Notes under the pieces: generated by a model
Databases searched by the model: none
Seen by the model: only the letters and a program-made list of their open reading frames with translations
Told to the model about the DNA's origin: nothing
Origin: Rhizobiaceae bacterium
Lineage (GTDB): Bacteria; Pseudomonadota; Alphaproteobacteria; Rhizobiales; Rhizobiaceae
Assembly (NCBI GenBank): GCA_016742175.1
Contig: JACVCH010000015.1
Coordinates: 33,536-97,535, forward strand
Direction of reading: 5' to 3'
Length of the DNA stretch: 64,000 nucleotides
Shown here: in pieces, positions 54,889 to 64,000 of the stretch
Position numbering within the stretch: position 1 is the stretch's first letter
How the letters are laid out: each line of letters begins with the position of its first letter
Translations under genes and position numbers: made by a program

Positions 54889-54929
54889 CGTCGCAATAAT
54901 GCGACCCGGAAAGAGAGCAGGCTCGCTCG

Positions 54930-55787
54930 TCAGGCGGCCGCGTTCCGCTCCAGGATCTGGTCGTGAATGGCCTCGATGCTCTTGCGGCGGAAGAGCTCGA
55001 TCAGGTGATCGGGATAGGCCGGGCTGCCGCCGGTCGAGATGTGGATGCGGTCCTCGAAGCCGATGCGCTGGCACAGCACCTCGCGCGGGTCGCCCTTCTC
55101 GATACCGCGCGCGACTTCGCCGATCAGTTCTTCCATCTTCTGGCGGAACGGCGTCACGTCGGCCGGCTTCGAGACCGCGCCGTGACCGGGCACGATCCAT
55201 TCGGCGTCGATCGTCTCGAAGAAGCGCGCGGCCTCCACCCACGCGAACACATGCGCCTCGACGAAGGCGGGCAGGCTGAGCTCGCAGAAGAGGTCGCCCG
55301 AAAAGACGATTCCGAGCTGCTTAAGCTCGATATAGACGCTGTTGGGCGTATGGCCCGGACGGTGGGTGAGTTCGAATGTCAGGCCGCCGACGTCGAGCGC
55401 CATGCGGTCGACGAAGGTGACCGTCGGCACGCGCACCTGGTAGTCGCGGATCAGCGGCGCGCCTTCGGGGTCGATGACGGCGACCAAGTCCTCGACATAT
55501 TGCCGGCTCGGCGCATGGTTGAGGAGGCGGTCGCGCGTGATCTCGTGCGAGACGATCGTGCCGGGCAGGAAATAGTTGCCCATGGTGTGGTCGATGTGGT
55601 GGTCGGTGTTGATCAGGAAGGCGACGTCGCCCATCGCCGCCGCGGTCCGGCGCCAGCGCATGGCGTCGGTCGGGCGATGCGGCGCATCGATCAGCACCAG
55701 CCCCTCGCGGGTCGAGACGATCGAGTTGTTGGAGCCGAGATGTTCGGTTTCGACGAAGACGCCGTGGGCGATTTCCTGAAGCGCCAT
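54930..55787 (-). CDS. MBL-fold metallo-hydrolase
   Basis: This 285-residue metallo-beta-lactamase fold protein has the metal motif NTDHHIDHTMG, then SHEITRDRLLNH, RPGHTPNSV and VPGHGAVSK. It resembles the glyoxalase II/SoxH-like branch. The substrate is unknown, perhaps a thioester or lactone made in the same pathway. It follows the cupin gene with a 1-base overlap (TGATG). Confidence 0.86.
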   Translation of the reverse strand: MALQEIAHGVFVETEHLGSNNSIVSTREGLVLIDAPHRPTDAMRWRRTAAAMGDVAFLINTDHHIDHTMGNYFLPGTIVSHEITRDRLLNHAPSRQYVEDLVAVIDPEGAPLIRDYQVRVPTVTFVDRMALDVGGLTFELTHRPGHTPNSVYIELKQLGIVFSGDLFCELSLPAFVEAHVFAWVEAARFFETIDAEWIVPGHGAVSKPADVTPFRQKMEELIGEVARGIEKGDPREVLCQRIGFEDRIHISTGGSPAYPDHLIELFRRKSIEAIHDQILERNAAA

Positions 55788-56140
55788 CAGAACACCTTTC
55801 CGACGAAGCCGACGAGGTTCTGGACCCGCATCGGGGCGAAGACCTCGAGCAGCTCGACCTCGCCCTCGATGGATTCGAACGAATGGGGGGTGCCGATCGG
55901 GACGACGCAGATGTCGCCGGGCCCGACCTCATGGGTCTCGTCCGCGATGTGGATCAGCATCCGGCCGCTCAGCATCAGGACGGTCTGCTCGGAATCGTCG
56001 TGCTTGTGCCGCGGCGTGGCGGAGGGGTGGACGATGCGGATCCGGTTGACCCCGCATTGGAGCCCCGCTGCCGACCTGCGGAAATTGTTGGCGAGTATCT
56101 CGACCTCAGGCAGGTCGTTCCAGTTTGCGATGTAGCCCAT
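55787..56140 (-). CDS. Small cupin-domain protein
   Basis: This 117-residue cupin has the first metal motif (PRHKHDDSEQTVLMLSGRM) and the second (GDICVVPIGTPHSFES). The start at 56140 has an AGGAGAGG ribosome site. The single cupin is too small to be a dioxygenase of known type; it may be an isomerase, decarboxylase or ligand sensor. It is the first gene of the unit with the MBL hydrolase, and the shared 12-mer lies 60 bases upstream. Confidence 0.83.
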   Translation of the reverse strand: MGYIANWNDLPEVEILANNFRRSAAGLQCGVNRIRIVHPSATPRHKHDDSEQTVLMLSGRMLIHIADETHEVGPGDICVVPIGTPHSFESIEGEVELLEVFAPMRVQNLVGFVGKVF

Positions 56141-56199
56141 AGCCTCTCCTCGCCGCCCGCAGGGCAGCATTTTCAGGATGCTGGTCGGCAATCTGTCAT

Positions 56200-56211
56200 C
56201 TGTCAACAGTT
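56200..56211. promoter_or_regulatory. Second copy of the 12-bp operator-like motif
   Basis: CTGTCAACAGTT is the exact reverse complement of 51678-51689. It lies 60 bases before the cupin start, the same distance as the other copy from the lyase gene. Confidence 0.6.
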
Positions 56212-56317
56212 TCCTGCTGGATGATTCCCATTCATGGAGGAGGCGTTGGCTTCCGGACGCCCTGAAACCCGAATACCACAGCAACCGCGCCATCCGCCGC
56301 GAATGGAATTCGATAAG

Positions 56318-56344
56318 TTGACAAGAAAATTCTAGTTATCTAAT
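56318..56344 (+). promoter_or_regulatory. Possible promoter of the siderophore uptake operon
   Basis: TTGACA (56318-56323) and TCTAAT (56339-56344) are separated by 15 bases in the only AT-rich patch before the TonB receptor gene. The spacing is short of ideal. I could not identify a clear Fur, RirA or Irr box. Confidence 0.35.
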
Positions 56345-56410
56345 CGGGCGATCGGAAGCCAGCTTTCGAGCAAGCCACCGCGTCTCAATATCCGGAGCCC
56401 GGGGGCCACA

Positions 56411-58507
56411 ATGCTTCGATTCACGCGTGCGCGTTTTCACCGGGCAGCTTTGCTCGCAACCGTCGTCCTGCCGCTCGGCGCGGGGTCGGTGCTGTCGCAG
56501 GAAGCGACGGTGCTGGAAACGCTCACCATCGAAGCCGAGAGCGACGCCACGCTCGTCCAGGACGGCTATGTCGGCAAGCAGGACCGGCTCGGCACCAAGA
56601 TCGACACGCCGATCGCCGAGATCCCGCAGGCGATCTCCGTCATCACCCAGGATCAGATCGAGGACCAGAAGCCGCGCACCTTGAACGAGGCGCTCGGCTA
56701 CACCGCCAGCGCCAATCCGAACAGCTACGGGTTCGACACGCGCTACGACGCGGTCTTCCTGCGCGGGTTCCAGGCCTATTACAACGGCATGTTCCGCGAC
56801 GGACTGCGCCAGTACAACGGCCCGTCGGCCTGGTTCAGGACCGAGCCCTACGGCATCGAGGGCATCACCGTCCTCAAGGGACCGGCCTCCTCGCTCTACG
56901 GCATCAGCGGTCCCGGCGGCATCATCAACGTCGTCACCAAGCGTCCCAAGGACGTGCCGTTCCGCGAAACCGAGCTGCTTTTCGGCGATCATGGCCGCGC
57001 GCAGGCCGGCTTCGATTTTTCCGGCCCGGCCAACGAGGACGCGACCGTCCTCTATCGCCTGACCGGCCTCGGGCGCATCGCCGAGACGGCGTTGCCGGGC
57101 TATCCCGACGATAAGCTCTACATCGCGCCCGCCTTCACCTTCCAGCCGGACGCCGGCACCAGCCTGACGGTCCTCGGCGAGTTGTCGCGCTCGGTCGTCG
57201 GCGGCACCGCCGCGTTCTACAACCCCGCGCCGGGCGTCGTCTCGGACCTTTACGAGGGCGATCCCGCCTATAACGACTTCACGCAGAACCAGGGGCGCAT
57301 CGGCTACGAGTTCGAACACCGGTTCAACGACCTCCTGACCGTGCGCCAGAACCTGCGCTACACGGATGTCGACGCCGATCTCGAATATTCGGGCCACTAC
57401 CCGGTCGGCACCGACCTCGCGCGCTATTGGGGCCACTACACCGAACGCGCGCGCAACTTCGTCGTCGACAACATGGCGCAGTTCGAGTTCGACACCGGGG
57501 CGGCGAGCCACACGGCGGTGCTCGGAATCGACTATGGCTGGTCCGACTACGAGGCCTTCAGCGGGCTCGGCTACGTCTCCGCCGCCGAGACGGCGGCCGC
57601 GCCGGTGCCCTTCAGCGGCGGGCAGCGCATGAACCAGCTCGGCGTCTATGCGCACGACCAGGTCGAGTGGAACGACTTCACCCTGTTCGGCAGCGCGCGC
57701 TACGACTGGGTCGACACGAAGTCGCTCGACGCCGCGCGCACCGAGACCAGCCAGAAGGACGAGGACCTTTCCTACCGGATCGGCGCGTCCTACCGCACCG
57801 AATGGGGCATCATCCCCTACGCCAACTATTCGACCTCCTTCTCGCCGAATATCGGCCTCGTATATGACGACCCGGCGAGCGCCATCGGCCGCGTCGCCCG
57901 GCCGACCGTCGCCACGCAGAAGGAAGTCGGCGTCAAATACGAGATTCCCGGCTACAACGCGGTCGTCTCCGCCGCGCTGTTCGACATCGACCAGGACGAC
58001 GGCGTCGTCTTCGACGCGTCGACGAACGTGAACAAGCAGCGCCAGCTCGATCTGAATTCGCGCGGCTTCGAGATCGAGGCCAATGCGTCGCTCGACAACG
58101 GCTTCAGCTTCATCGCCTCCTACACCCATTCGCGGGTGAAGATCCTGCAAGGCGCGACGGGGACGGACGGCAAAGAACTCTCGGCTTCGCCGAACGACGT
58201 CGTGTCGCTGTGGGGCCATTATGCGGTGATGTCCGGCCCGCTGAACGGTCTCGGCCTCGGCGCCGGCGTGCGCTATGTCGGCACCAGCTTCGGCGACGAC
58301 GCCAACACCTACACCAACGAGGCGCGCATCTTCGCGGACGCCGCCATCTCCTACGATTTCGGTGCGAAGAACCCGGAGTTGGAGGGCCTCAGCCTCCAGA
58401 TCAACGCGAAGAACCTGTTCGACACGCAAAAGCAGATGTGTTCGGCCGGCTATTGCTACAAGGATGAAGGCCGCTCGGTCTTCGGCAGCCTGCGGTATCG
58501 CTTCTGA
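56411..58507 (+). CDS. TonB-dependent siderophore receptor
   Basis: This 698-residue outer-membrane receptor has a signal peptide (cleavage near VLSQ), a TonB-box-like ETLTIEAE, a plug domain (about 55-165) with [21 protein letters not shown] and [19 protein letters not shown], and a 22-strand barrel ending in GSLRYRF. It belongs to the FhuA/FoxA-like siderophore receptors; the ligand cannot be told. It is the first gene of a three-gene iron unit; the MFS gene overlaps its stop (TGATG). Confidence 0.93.
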   Translation: MLRFTRARFHRAALLATVVLPLGAGSVLSQEATVLETLTIEAESDATLVQDGYVGKQDRLGTKIDTPIAEIPQAISVITQDQIEDQKPRTLNEALGYTASANPNSYGFDTRYDAVFLRGFQAYYNGMFRDGLRQYNGPSAWFRTEPYGIEGITVLKGPASSLYGISGPGGIINVVTKRPKDVPFRETELLFGDHGRAQAGFDFSGPANEDATVLYRLTGLGRIAETALPGYPDDKLYIAPAFTFQPDAGTSLTVLGELSRSVVGGTAAFYNPAPGVVSDLYEGDPAYNDFTQNQGRIGYEFEHRFNDLLTVRQNLRYTDVDADLEYSGHYPVGTDLARYWGHYTERARNFVVDNMAQFEFDTGAASHTAVLGIDYGWSDYEAFSGLGYVSAAETAAAPVPFSGGQRMNQLGVYAHDQVEWNDFTLFGSARYDWVDTKSLDAARTETSQKDEDLSYRIGASYRTEWGIIPYANYSTSFSPNIGLVYDDPASAIGRVARPTVATQKEVGVKYEIPGYNAVVSAALFDIDQDDGVVFDASTNVNKQRQLDLNSRGFEIEANASLDNGFSFIASYTHSRVKILQGATGTDGKELSASPNDVVSLWGHYAVMSGPLNGLGLGAGVRYVGTSFGDDANTYTNEARIFADAAISYDFGAKNPELEGLSLQINAKNLFDTQKQMCSAGYCYKDEGRSVFGSLRYRF

Positions 58508-59763
58508 TGGCTTTTGCCGCCGCCACGCGCGCCGACTGGCCTCTGGTCGCATCGCTCGGCGGCGTCTACGTGGCGCAGAGCGTCATCGGCGGGGTGACCT
58601 GGACAGGCCTGCCCGCCGTGATGCGCAACGAAGGCCTGCCGCTCGACCGGATCGGCCTCCTGTCGCTCATCATCCTGCCCTGGGCGCTGAAATTCCTCTG
58701 GGCGCCGGCGATCGAGCGGCTTCGCCTTCCCGCGGCCGGCGCCAACCGGTCGGCGACCATCGTGCTCGTCGGCGGCTTGGCCAGCGTCGCCGGCCTCGTC
58801 ACCGTCGCCTTCCTGGGGCCGGCGATGATCCTGCCGACGCTGGCCGTGCTGATGGCCGTCGCCTTCGCCGCGGCGACGGTCGACATCGCCTGCGACGGCT
58901 ATGCCGTCGAAACGCTTTCGCGCAAGCGCCATGGATGGGGCAATGCCGCGCAGGTCGGCGGCGCCTATCTCGGCTCAGCGATCGGCGCCGGGTTCTTCCT
59001 CTACCTCGTCCAGACCGCCGGCTGGCAATGGTCCGTCATCGCGATGGCGGCGCTGCTAGTGCTTCTCGGCTTACCATTCGTTCGCCGCGCCTTCGCCGCG
59101 CGCACCACCGAGACGCGCGCGCATAAGCCGTCGCTCGCCGCCGCGCTGCGGCGTTCCGAGATGCGCAAGGGCCTGCTCGTCGCCGCCATCTTCGTCATCG
59201 CCCACAAGGGCGCGCTCGCCATGCTGAGCCCGTTTCTCGTCGACGAAGGCTTGAGCCTTGCCCAGATCGGCCTCATCCACGGCGCCGGCAGCATGGTCGT
59301 CGGCTTCGCGGCTGCGCTCCTGGCCGGCGCGCTCGTCGGCGCCTTCGGCTCCCGTGCGATCATGCAGGCGGCACTCGGCCTGCAGGCGGCCACGCTCCTT
59401 CTCCTGGCGTTTCACGCCGGCCTCGGTTTGTCGACGGCGATCGTCGTCGCGTTCGCCATCCTCAGTTCGTCGGGAACGATGGCGCTCGGTTTCGTCGCGC
59501 TCTACGCCCAGTTCATGCGCTGGTCCGATCCGCGCCAGGGCGGCGTCGACTTCACCTTGTTCCAGTCGATGGACGCGCTTGTCAGCATGGGCGGAGGCGT
59601 CGCGGCCGGTTTCGCCGCCCAGCATCTGGGCTACGCGCCGCTGTTCGCCGTCGCCGCCTGCCTGGCCGCCGCGGCGATCCCCGCGATCGCCCTTCTGGTT
59701 TCGGGCGCGCCCGCCGCCGATCCGTCACGAAATGCCATTCCAGAGCCAGGAACAGTGCCATGA
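58507..59763 (+). CDS. MFS siderophore transporter (RhtX/FptX family)
   Basis: This 418-residue protein has about twelve membrane helices. The block [29 protein letters not shown] matches RhtX/FptX, single-protein inner-membrane siderophore importers. It would take up the siderophore delivered by the upstream receptor, replacing an ABC importer. It overlaps both neighbours (1 and 4 bases). Confidence 0.89.
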   Translation: MAFAAATRADWPLVASLGGVYVAQSVIGGVTWTGLPAVMRNEGLPLDRIGLLSLIILPWALKFLWAPAIERLRLPAAGANRSATIVLVGGLASVAGLVTVAFLGPAMILPTLAVLMAVAFAAATVDIACDGYAVETLSRKRHGWGNAAQVGGAYLGSAIGAGFFLYLVQTAGWQWSVIAMAALLVLLGLPFVRRAFAARTTETRAHKPSLAAALRRSEMRKGLLVAAIFVIAHKGALAMLSPFLVDEGLSLAQIGLIHGAGSMVVGFAAALLAGALVGAFGSRAIMQAALGLQAATLLLLAFHAGLGLSTAIVVAFAILSSSGTMALGFVALYAQFMRWSDPRQGGVDFTLFQSMDALVSMGGGVAAGFAAQHLGYAPLFAVAACLAAAAIPAIALLVSGAPAADPSRNAIPEPGTVP

Positions 59764-60839
59764 ATGCATCCGTCATCCTCCGCGCCGAAACGCTGATCCC
59801 CCTGAGCGCGCCGCTCAAGGTGATGTCGGAACTGCGCGAGCACTATGGCGAGCATGGCGACATCCGCGGCGTCGACGACGACTGGTCGGTGGCGTTCGAC
59901 ATCGGCAAGGCGCATGCGCGCATGCAGGGCGGCGCCGTAACCTTCACGGTCGAGGCCGCCGACGATGCCTCGCTCGCGCTGCTGCAGTGGAGCGTCGCCG
60001 AGCACGTTCTCGAATACGCGCCGCAGGACCGGCCGGACATCGTCTGGACCGGCGGCACCAGGGCGGGCCTGCCGCTGCCCTATTTCCGGGAGATGCAGGT
60101 GGTGCGCGCGCAGCAGGTCACGCCCCTCATGCGCCGCCTGACCCTGTCGGGCCATGACCTTGCCCGCTTCGCCCATGACGGCCTCCACGTGCGCCTTCTC
60201 CTGCCCGCAAAGGCCGGCCAGCGTCCCGTCTGGCCGGTGATGGCGAGCGACGGCCGCCAGGCCTGGCCCGAGGAGGGCGACCTGCCTGCCGCGCGCGTCT
60301 ACACGATCCGCCGCATCGACGTCGCCGCGGGCGAGGTCGATGTCGATTTCGTGCTGCACGAAGGCGACGATATGCCGGGCGCCCGTTTCGGGCAGGACGC
60401 GCGCATCGGCGACCGGGTCGGCATGACCGGGCCGGGCGGCGGCAATCTCAAGCCCGCCGCGCGCTATCTCTTCGCCGGCGACGAGACTGCGCTTCCGGCC
60501 ATTTCGCGCATGGTCGAGGAACTGCCCTCCGGCATCCCGGCAACGGTGATCGTCGAGGTCGCCAACCTCGCCGAGCGGCAGGACCTCACCGCGCGAGACG
60601 GCGTCGACGTCAAGTGGCTGTCGCGCGACGACGCGCCCGCCGGCTCGACGGACCTGCTCGCCGACGCCGTCGAGGCGGCCGGCCCGTCGCCGAGCGACGA
60701 CATCTTCGTCTGGGCCGCCTGCGAGCAAGCCGCCGCCCGCCGCATCCGCAAGCACCTGAAAACGCTCGGCTTCGCAAAAGGCCGCTACCTCGCCGCCGCC
60801 TACTGGCGCCGCGGCGCGGCGGGGGACGTCGAGGACTGA
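59760..60839 (+). CDS. DUF2218 and siderophore-interacting protein (SIP) fusion
   Basis: This 359-residue protein has an N-terminal DUF2218 domain (about 1-95) and a C-terminal FAD-binding SIP/ViuB ferric reductase domain (about 105-355), with [21 protein letters not shown] and [21 protein letters not shown] reductases release iron by reducing ferric siderophore with NAD(P)H. Receptor, importer and reductase form one coupled unit; no siderophore synthesis genes are in the window. Confidence 0.9.
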   Translation: MNASVILRAETLIPLSAPLKVMSELREHYGEHGDIRGVDDDWSVAFDIGKAHARMQGGAVTFTVEAADDASLALLQWSVAEHVLEYAPQDRPDIVWTGGTRAGLPLPYFREMQVVRAQQVTPLMRRLTLSGHDLARFAHDGLHVRLLLPAKAGQRPVWPVMASDGRQAWPEEGDLPAARVYTIRRIDVAAGEVDVDFVLHEGDDMPGARFGQDARIGDRVGMTGPGGGNLKPAARYLFAGDETALPAISRMVEELPSGIPATVIVEVANLAERQDLTARDGVDVKWLSRDDAPAGSTDLLADAVEAAGPSPSDDIFVWAACEQAAARRIRKHLKTLGFAKGRYLAAAYWRRGAAGDVED

Positions 60840-60855
60840 CTGGGTCGGCGGTGCG

Positions 60856-62205
60856 TCATTGAACGGCCCGCTCCGGCCCTCTGGATTCAGCCGAGCTTGT
60901 GCCAACCGGAGCAGATCGGGAGGCGCGTTCGTGATACGTCAGTTCGACGAAAAGACCGATTGCAAAGAAGATTGCAAAGCCGTTTGAGAAGAGATTTCCG
61001 ATTAGTCCACTCTGATAGACGTTTAGTACGTAAAGAGGCCATATGGCGCGGAAAGCCATATCGCTCGATTTTCTGAACCAACGAAGGGACTGGCCTATGA
61101 AGAGGCCGAAGGCGGTGACGCCTATCCATCCGAAATTTACAAAGGCTTCGGTGAAGAAAACTGAGTTGGACCGGCCAATATAGCTTGCCTCAGTCCCGCC
61201 GAATTGGCGACCGTGCACAAGAGCCTCAAAAGGAACGCGCTCCAATCCGAAAACGCTTGAGATCAGTGTACTGGTTGCTCCCATCAGCGGTTCGTTGTCA
61301 AAATCCGACTCGAATACGCTCAGTGCATCGGCGGCGGTAAACACCGGAACGGCGACTGACCGCCACACAAGGAAGTCTACGGTGCTAGTAGGTTGGTAGT
61401 ACGGGGAGAAGAATGACGCTGGGGGTACGTCAATGGCAGAAACGACCATAGGATCGATCTGCACAGGCATCCCTTCCGCGCTCTCGGCAGTGGAGACCTC
61501 AAACTGATCTGATCCGCGCGAAAGTTCGGTGTTTGCATACATCAGGCCGAGCATGGCAATAATCAAGAGAACCGCGCGTGGGTAGTCCCAGAGGCGGCGC
61601 GTCAGGGTCAAATAGAGAATAGGCAATATAGCGCGAAGATAAAGTGCCTTCTCAAGGGATAGCTCGCAATAAATAACGAATGCAAGAAGCGCAATCCACC
61701 TCATTCCTCGGTTATAAAGAAATAATGAAGCCAAGCTGAATGGAAGGATAGCTCCGGTGTATAGAGCGTTTATATAGTTTAACAGTGCTTCCCAGCCGGT
61801 GCGGGTTTTCAGAAAATTGCCACGTTGGTCGCTTAGTTCCTGAGCGGTGGCGCCATTCAAAGCGGAAAACAGAGGAATATGTTCCGCAGTCGCAACAACT
61901 GTTACCGCAAAAACGATGAATGAACCCCAGATAACGGTGTGCACGAGATCACCGCTGATCTTCAAGCGTGGGGCATTGGGTCGAAACAATGGGTCAAGAA
62001 CGGGAATAGCAAAGCCGATTCCGATGGAAGCGGCTGCCAACAGAGCGAGTTGGGCCAAGAGCTGGAGGTGGGTATCGCGTCCCAGAAATGTATCGACAAG
62101 TATCGGAGTCAAAGCGTAAAAGAGCAGAATTCCGAGAACCAGATACCCAGCGGACCAGTGTGCCTCGAAAAACTTCAACGGCCCACGACCGGTCTCGATT
62201 TTCAT
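60856..62205 (-). CDS. O-antigen/polysaccharide polymerase-like membrane protein
   Basis: This 449-residue protein has about ten to twelve membrane helices and one larger loop (about 225-300) with acidic and Ser-rich stretches. The layout is Wzy-like (oligosaccharide repeat unit polymerase). It is distinctly more AT-rich than everything upstream, with rarer codons. It starts MKIETGRGPLKFFEAHW at 62205; the open frame runs further upstream but there the composition changes. No other polysaccharide genes are beside it, so it looks like an isolated insertion. Confidence 0.72.
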   Translation of the reverse strand: MKIETGRGPLKFFEAHWSAGYLVLGILLFYALTPILVDTFLGRDTHLQLLAQLALLAAASIGIGFAIPVLDPLFRPNAPRLKISGDLVHTVIWGSFIVFAVTVVATAEHIPLFSALNGATAQELSDQRGNFLKTRTGWEALLNYINALYTGAILPFSLASLFLYNRGMRWIALLAFVIYCELSLEKALYLRAILPILYLTLTRRLWDYPRAVLLIIAMLGLMYANTELSRGSDQFEVSTAESAEGMPVQIDPMVVSAIDVPPASFFSPYYQPTSTVDFLVWRSVAVPVFTAADALSVFESDFDNEPLMGATSTLISSVFGLERVPFEALVHGRQFGGTEASYIGRSNSVFFTEAFVNFGWIGVTAFGLFIGQSLRWFRKSSDMAFRAIWPLYVLNVYQSGLIGNLFSNGFAIFFAIGLFVELTYHERASRSAPVGTSSAESRGPERAVQ

Positions 62206-62356
62206 CAGGATGATCCTTTCATGCGTCGTTAGCCGTCGGCTCTTTAGACGTTGATCACCCACGTCACAATAACATTTGCCAACTAGCCGGCCGTTCCTTT
62301 GACTTCCGAGACTTGTCTCCACTAGGTCACATACCCATAAGCGGGATTCCCAAGGA

Positions 62357-62571
62357 TGCTGCGTTGGCGACGCCCTGCGCAGCGAAGTGGCCGAACGCGG
62401 CGCATGGGCCAACATCCGCGCCATGCCCAACCGCGTCAAAACCTTCCCGGTCAGCACGTGGTCTATCGCCAGCGCAACGCGGCCGAGCGGTTGTTCAACA
62501 AACTCAAACACTTCAGGGCGGTCGTCACCCGCTGCGACAAGCGCGACGTGCGTGCTGGCCGCTCCACATAA
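62357..62571 (+). pseudogene. IS5-family transposase remnant, frameshifted
   Basis: Two frames carry adjoining pieces of an IS5-type DDE transposase: GDALRSEVAERGAWANIRAM in one frame (about 62366-62425) and, after a shift near 62445, RQRNAAERLFNKLKHFRAV in another. The end (TRCDKRDVRAGRST) has lost the usual C-terminus and stops at a TAA. Only the C-terminal third of the gene is present. It lies between the low-GC polymerase gene and the HEAT-repeat gene; no intact terminal repeats were found. Confidence 0.8.
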
Positions 62572-62605
62572 CGGGAGCAGGGTTCGACGGGGAATTCTTC
62601 GGCAC

Positions 62606-63703
62606 ATGGTGAGAGCGGTTCTGATCACCAAGATCGACCCGACATATGACGACCTACCGGAAGAGCGGTATCATTTCCCGCGCACCTATGTGCGGCAGAT
62701 CGAGGCAGTCGTTGGCAGTTTGATACTATATTACGAGCCTAGGCGCCGAAGCGGTGATCTTGCCAGCATAAGCGGGCGGCAAGCATATTTCGCGACGGCG
62801 CGCCCCACCAACGTAGTCTTCGATCCGAGCCTGCACGATCACTTTTGCGCATTGGTGGCGGTGGCTCCGTCCGCTCTGGCGGACCTGAAGCACCACCTGG
62901 CCGATTCTTACAATCCCCTTGATGACGTTGCAGCCGAAAGCCCGATGGATCGCTACGCGGCAGTCAAGGCGCTTCGATTCAGGAGTGATCTGCGACGAGA
63001 ATCCGTGCCTGCGCTAGAAGTCGCTCTCGACTCCGAACGCGAGATCCGCGTCGCATTGGAAGCCGCCGGCAGCGCAGCCGCGCTGGGATCGAACAAGGGG
63101 CAGGACCGGATTGCTGATTTGCTGTGGAGCGAAGCCTTCACAGAAATGAGCATGGAAGCGATCCTGATCCTGACGGAGCTGAAAACCGACTTTGCGCGCG
63201 ATCTGCTGCGCGAGGCGGCCCGGAGCGCAAACTTTAGTGGCGATGAGCGCAGACAGGCTGCGATCTGGGGGCTCGGCAAGTCAGGTCTCAAATCCTACGC
63301 CGACCTGCTGCCGTTCATTGCCGACCCGGAAGAGAACGTCGCCTATCACGCCATTGCGGGATTCGACGCCCATACGCCCAAACCTGTGATCGATGAGTTG
63401 GTCGCGATGCTGGTAGGGGGCGACAAACGAGTATCGGCCGCCGCCTCCGAAGTCCTGCGGGTAATCGACAGCCCGGTAGCGCTCGATGCCCTGATCGAAG
63501 CTCTTCAAGGCAAGGCAGGTAACACCGTCTGGGCACTTGCGACCATCGGGAGGCTTTCGCCGGGCAAGGTGCGCGAGCGGCTGAAAGGTACGCCGGTTCT
63601 CGACCGCCTCGAGCCGATGCTCCTGCTCGCGCCGGGGGCGAACTGGCTCGCCGATGAAGAGGCCCTCACCGATCTGACCTTCCTGCTAAAACAGAAGCTC
63701 TAA
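62606..63703 (+). CDS. HEAT-repeat protein with endonuclease-associated N-terminal domain
   Basis: This 365-residue protein has two parts. Residues 1-100 (TYDDLPEERYHFPRTYVRQ, YYEPRR, GRQAYFATARP) match from memory the N-terminal domain of a family of putative HNH endonucleases, possibly a PUA/SRA-like fold. Residues ~110-350 are helical HEAT-type repeats such as GDERRQAAIWGLGKSGLKSYADLLPFIADPEENVAYHAIAGF. No nuclease motif is visible. It lies between IS remnants, which fits a defence or mobile-element gene. The exact role is unknown. Confidence 0.7.
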   Translation: MVRAVLITKIDPTYDDLPEERYHFPRTYVRQIEAVVGSLILYYEPRRRSGDLASISGRQAYFATARPTNVVFDPSLHDHFCALVAVAPSALADLKHHLADSYNPLDDVAAESPMDRYAAVKALRFRSDLRRESVPALEVALDSEREIRVALEAAGSAAALGSNKGQDRIADLLWSEAFTEMSMEAILILTELKTDFARDLLREAARSANFSGDERRQAAIWGLGKSGLKSYADLLPFIADPEENVAYHAIAGFDAHTPKPVIDELVAMLVGGDKRVSAAASEVLRVIDSPVALDALIEALQGKAGNTVWALATIGRLSPGKVRERLKGTPVLDRLEPMLLLAPGANWLADEEALTDLTFLLKQKL

Positions 63704-63947
63704 TTGCAGCGAATGCGCATTTTCTGACGGAGGTATCCCCTCACGAAACGAGACGCCTCTGCCTCATTCAGCCACATCCAACCGCACGCTCCTGTTACCC
63801 AAAATGACACCCAGCGCCATTTGGGACGTGCCTGTCGCATGGCGCAATTACGGCAAAATAGATGAAATATTAAAGAACGACCTGAGACATAGGTGACGTT
63901 TCGTACCGGACACATGGGTAACACTTTTCGCTTTGCGGGAGGTGTTG
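63704..63947. mobile_element. Left end of an IS481-family insertion sequence
   Basis: Two imperfect direct copies lie at 63881-63896 (CCTGAGACATAGGTGA) and 63906-63921 (CCGGACACATGGGTAA), 25 bases apart, matching at 12 of 16 positions. They precede the transposase start by about 30 bases, where the IS end is expected. The 170 bases before them hold nothing I recognise. The exact IS boundary and any target duplication lie partly outside the window. Confidence 0.6.
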
Positions 63948-64000
63948 ATGCCGTGGAAGGAGTGTTCGGTTATGGACGAGCGGGTTCGTTTCGTCGGCCG
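63948..64000 (+). CDS. IS481-family transposase, N-terminus, cut by window end
   Basis: The 17 codons present read MPWKECSVMDERVRFVG, the usual opening of IS481-type transposases (helix-turn-helix followed by a DDE core, not in view). A GGGAGG ribosome site lies 5 bases upstream. Completeness cannot be judged. Confidence 0.82.
   Translation, partial: MPWKECSVMDERVRFVG

Noticed and set aside
63704..63880. Short minus-strand frame next to the IS481 end
   Set aside because: The translation is Trp/Arg-rich, matches nothing I recognise, and runs through the IS end repeats.
1..64000. tRNA or rRNA genes
   Set aside because: No cloverleaf or rRNA stretch was recognised in any intergenic gap by eye; a covariance-model search would settle this.

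Overview
The window is a high-GC bacterial chromosome segment. It carries bacterial NHEJ genes, a fructose-type frcBCA operon with a ROK regulator, an alphaproteobacterial curli set with CsgH, an invasion-associated-locus-B protein, and TRAP and sugar ABC systems. Together these point to a Hyphomicrobiales bacterium, most likely Phyllobacteriaceae-like (Mesorhizobium/Aminobacter relatives). That is inference from gene content; no rRNA or tRNA gene was seen.

Layout. 1-6.3 kb: NHEJ DNA repair (end of ligD, ku, a small partner), an EEP hydrolase and two divergent phospholipase-D/cardiolipin-synthase genes, with two palindromic repeat elements. 6.3-16 kb: mostly housekeeping genes: M19 dipeptidase, EamA exporter, metNIQ methionine uptake, a PCu(A)C copper chaperone, a PaaK-like adenylating enzyme, Dps, TrkH and a D-lyxose-isomerase-like protein. 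16-22 kb: sugar uptake and phosphorylation (P-loop kinase, PfkB kinase, frcACB) facing a ROK regulator across a 34-bp palindrome. 22-28.7 kb: Ca/Na antiporter, DUF2076, pyrC, acyl-CoA synthetase and two GST-family genes.

29-42 kb is the most distinctive part. A type I secretion pair (ABC ATPase plus HlyD adaptor) is flanked by a 98-residue Ser/Asp-rich protein and a 328-residue Ala-rich protein that I do not recognise. Next to it lies a curli (functional amyloid) locus: csgG, a 1214-residue curlin with about 40 repeats, csgH, a second curlin, a short csgF, and a third curlin on the opposite strand. No csgE or csgD is visible.

42-49.5 kb is a seven-gene minus-strand operon: sugar-type ABC importer, GntR regulator, Cys-type sulfatase and its formylglycine-generating enzyme. 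It looks like a module for taking up and desulfating a sulfated compound. 49.6-56.2 kb combines an old-yellow-enzyme reductase, an isocitrate-lyase/PEP-mutase family lyase, a TRAP transporter, an MBL hydrolase and a cupin. A 12-bp motif shared by the two promoter regions suggests one regulon. 56.4-60.8 kb is an iron-siderophore uptake operon (TonB receptor, RhtX-like MFS, DUF2218-SIP reductase). From 60.9 kb to the end the sequence looks acquired: a more AT-rich Wzy-like polymerase gene, a broken IS5-family transposase, a HEAT-repeat protein with an endonuclease-associated N-terminal domain, and the start of an IS481-family element at the window edge.
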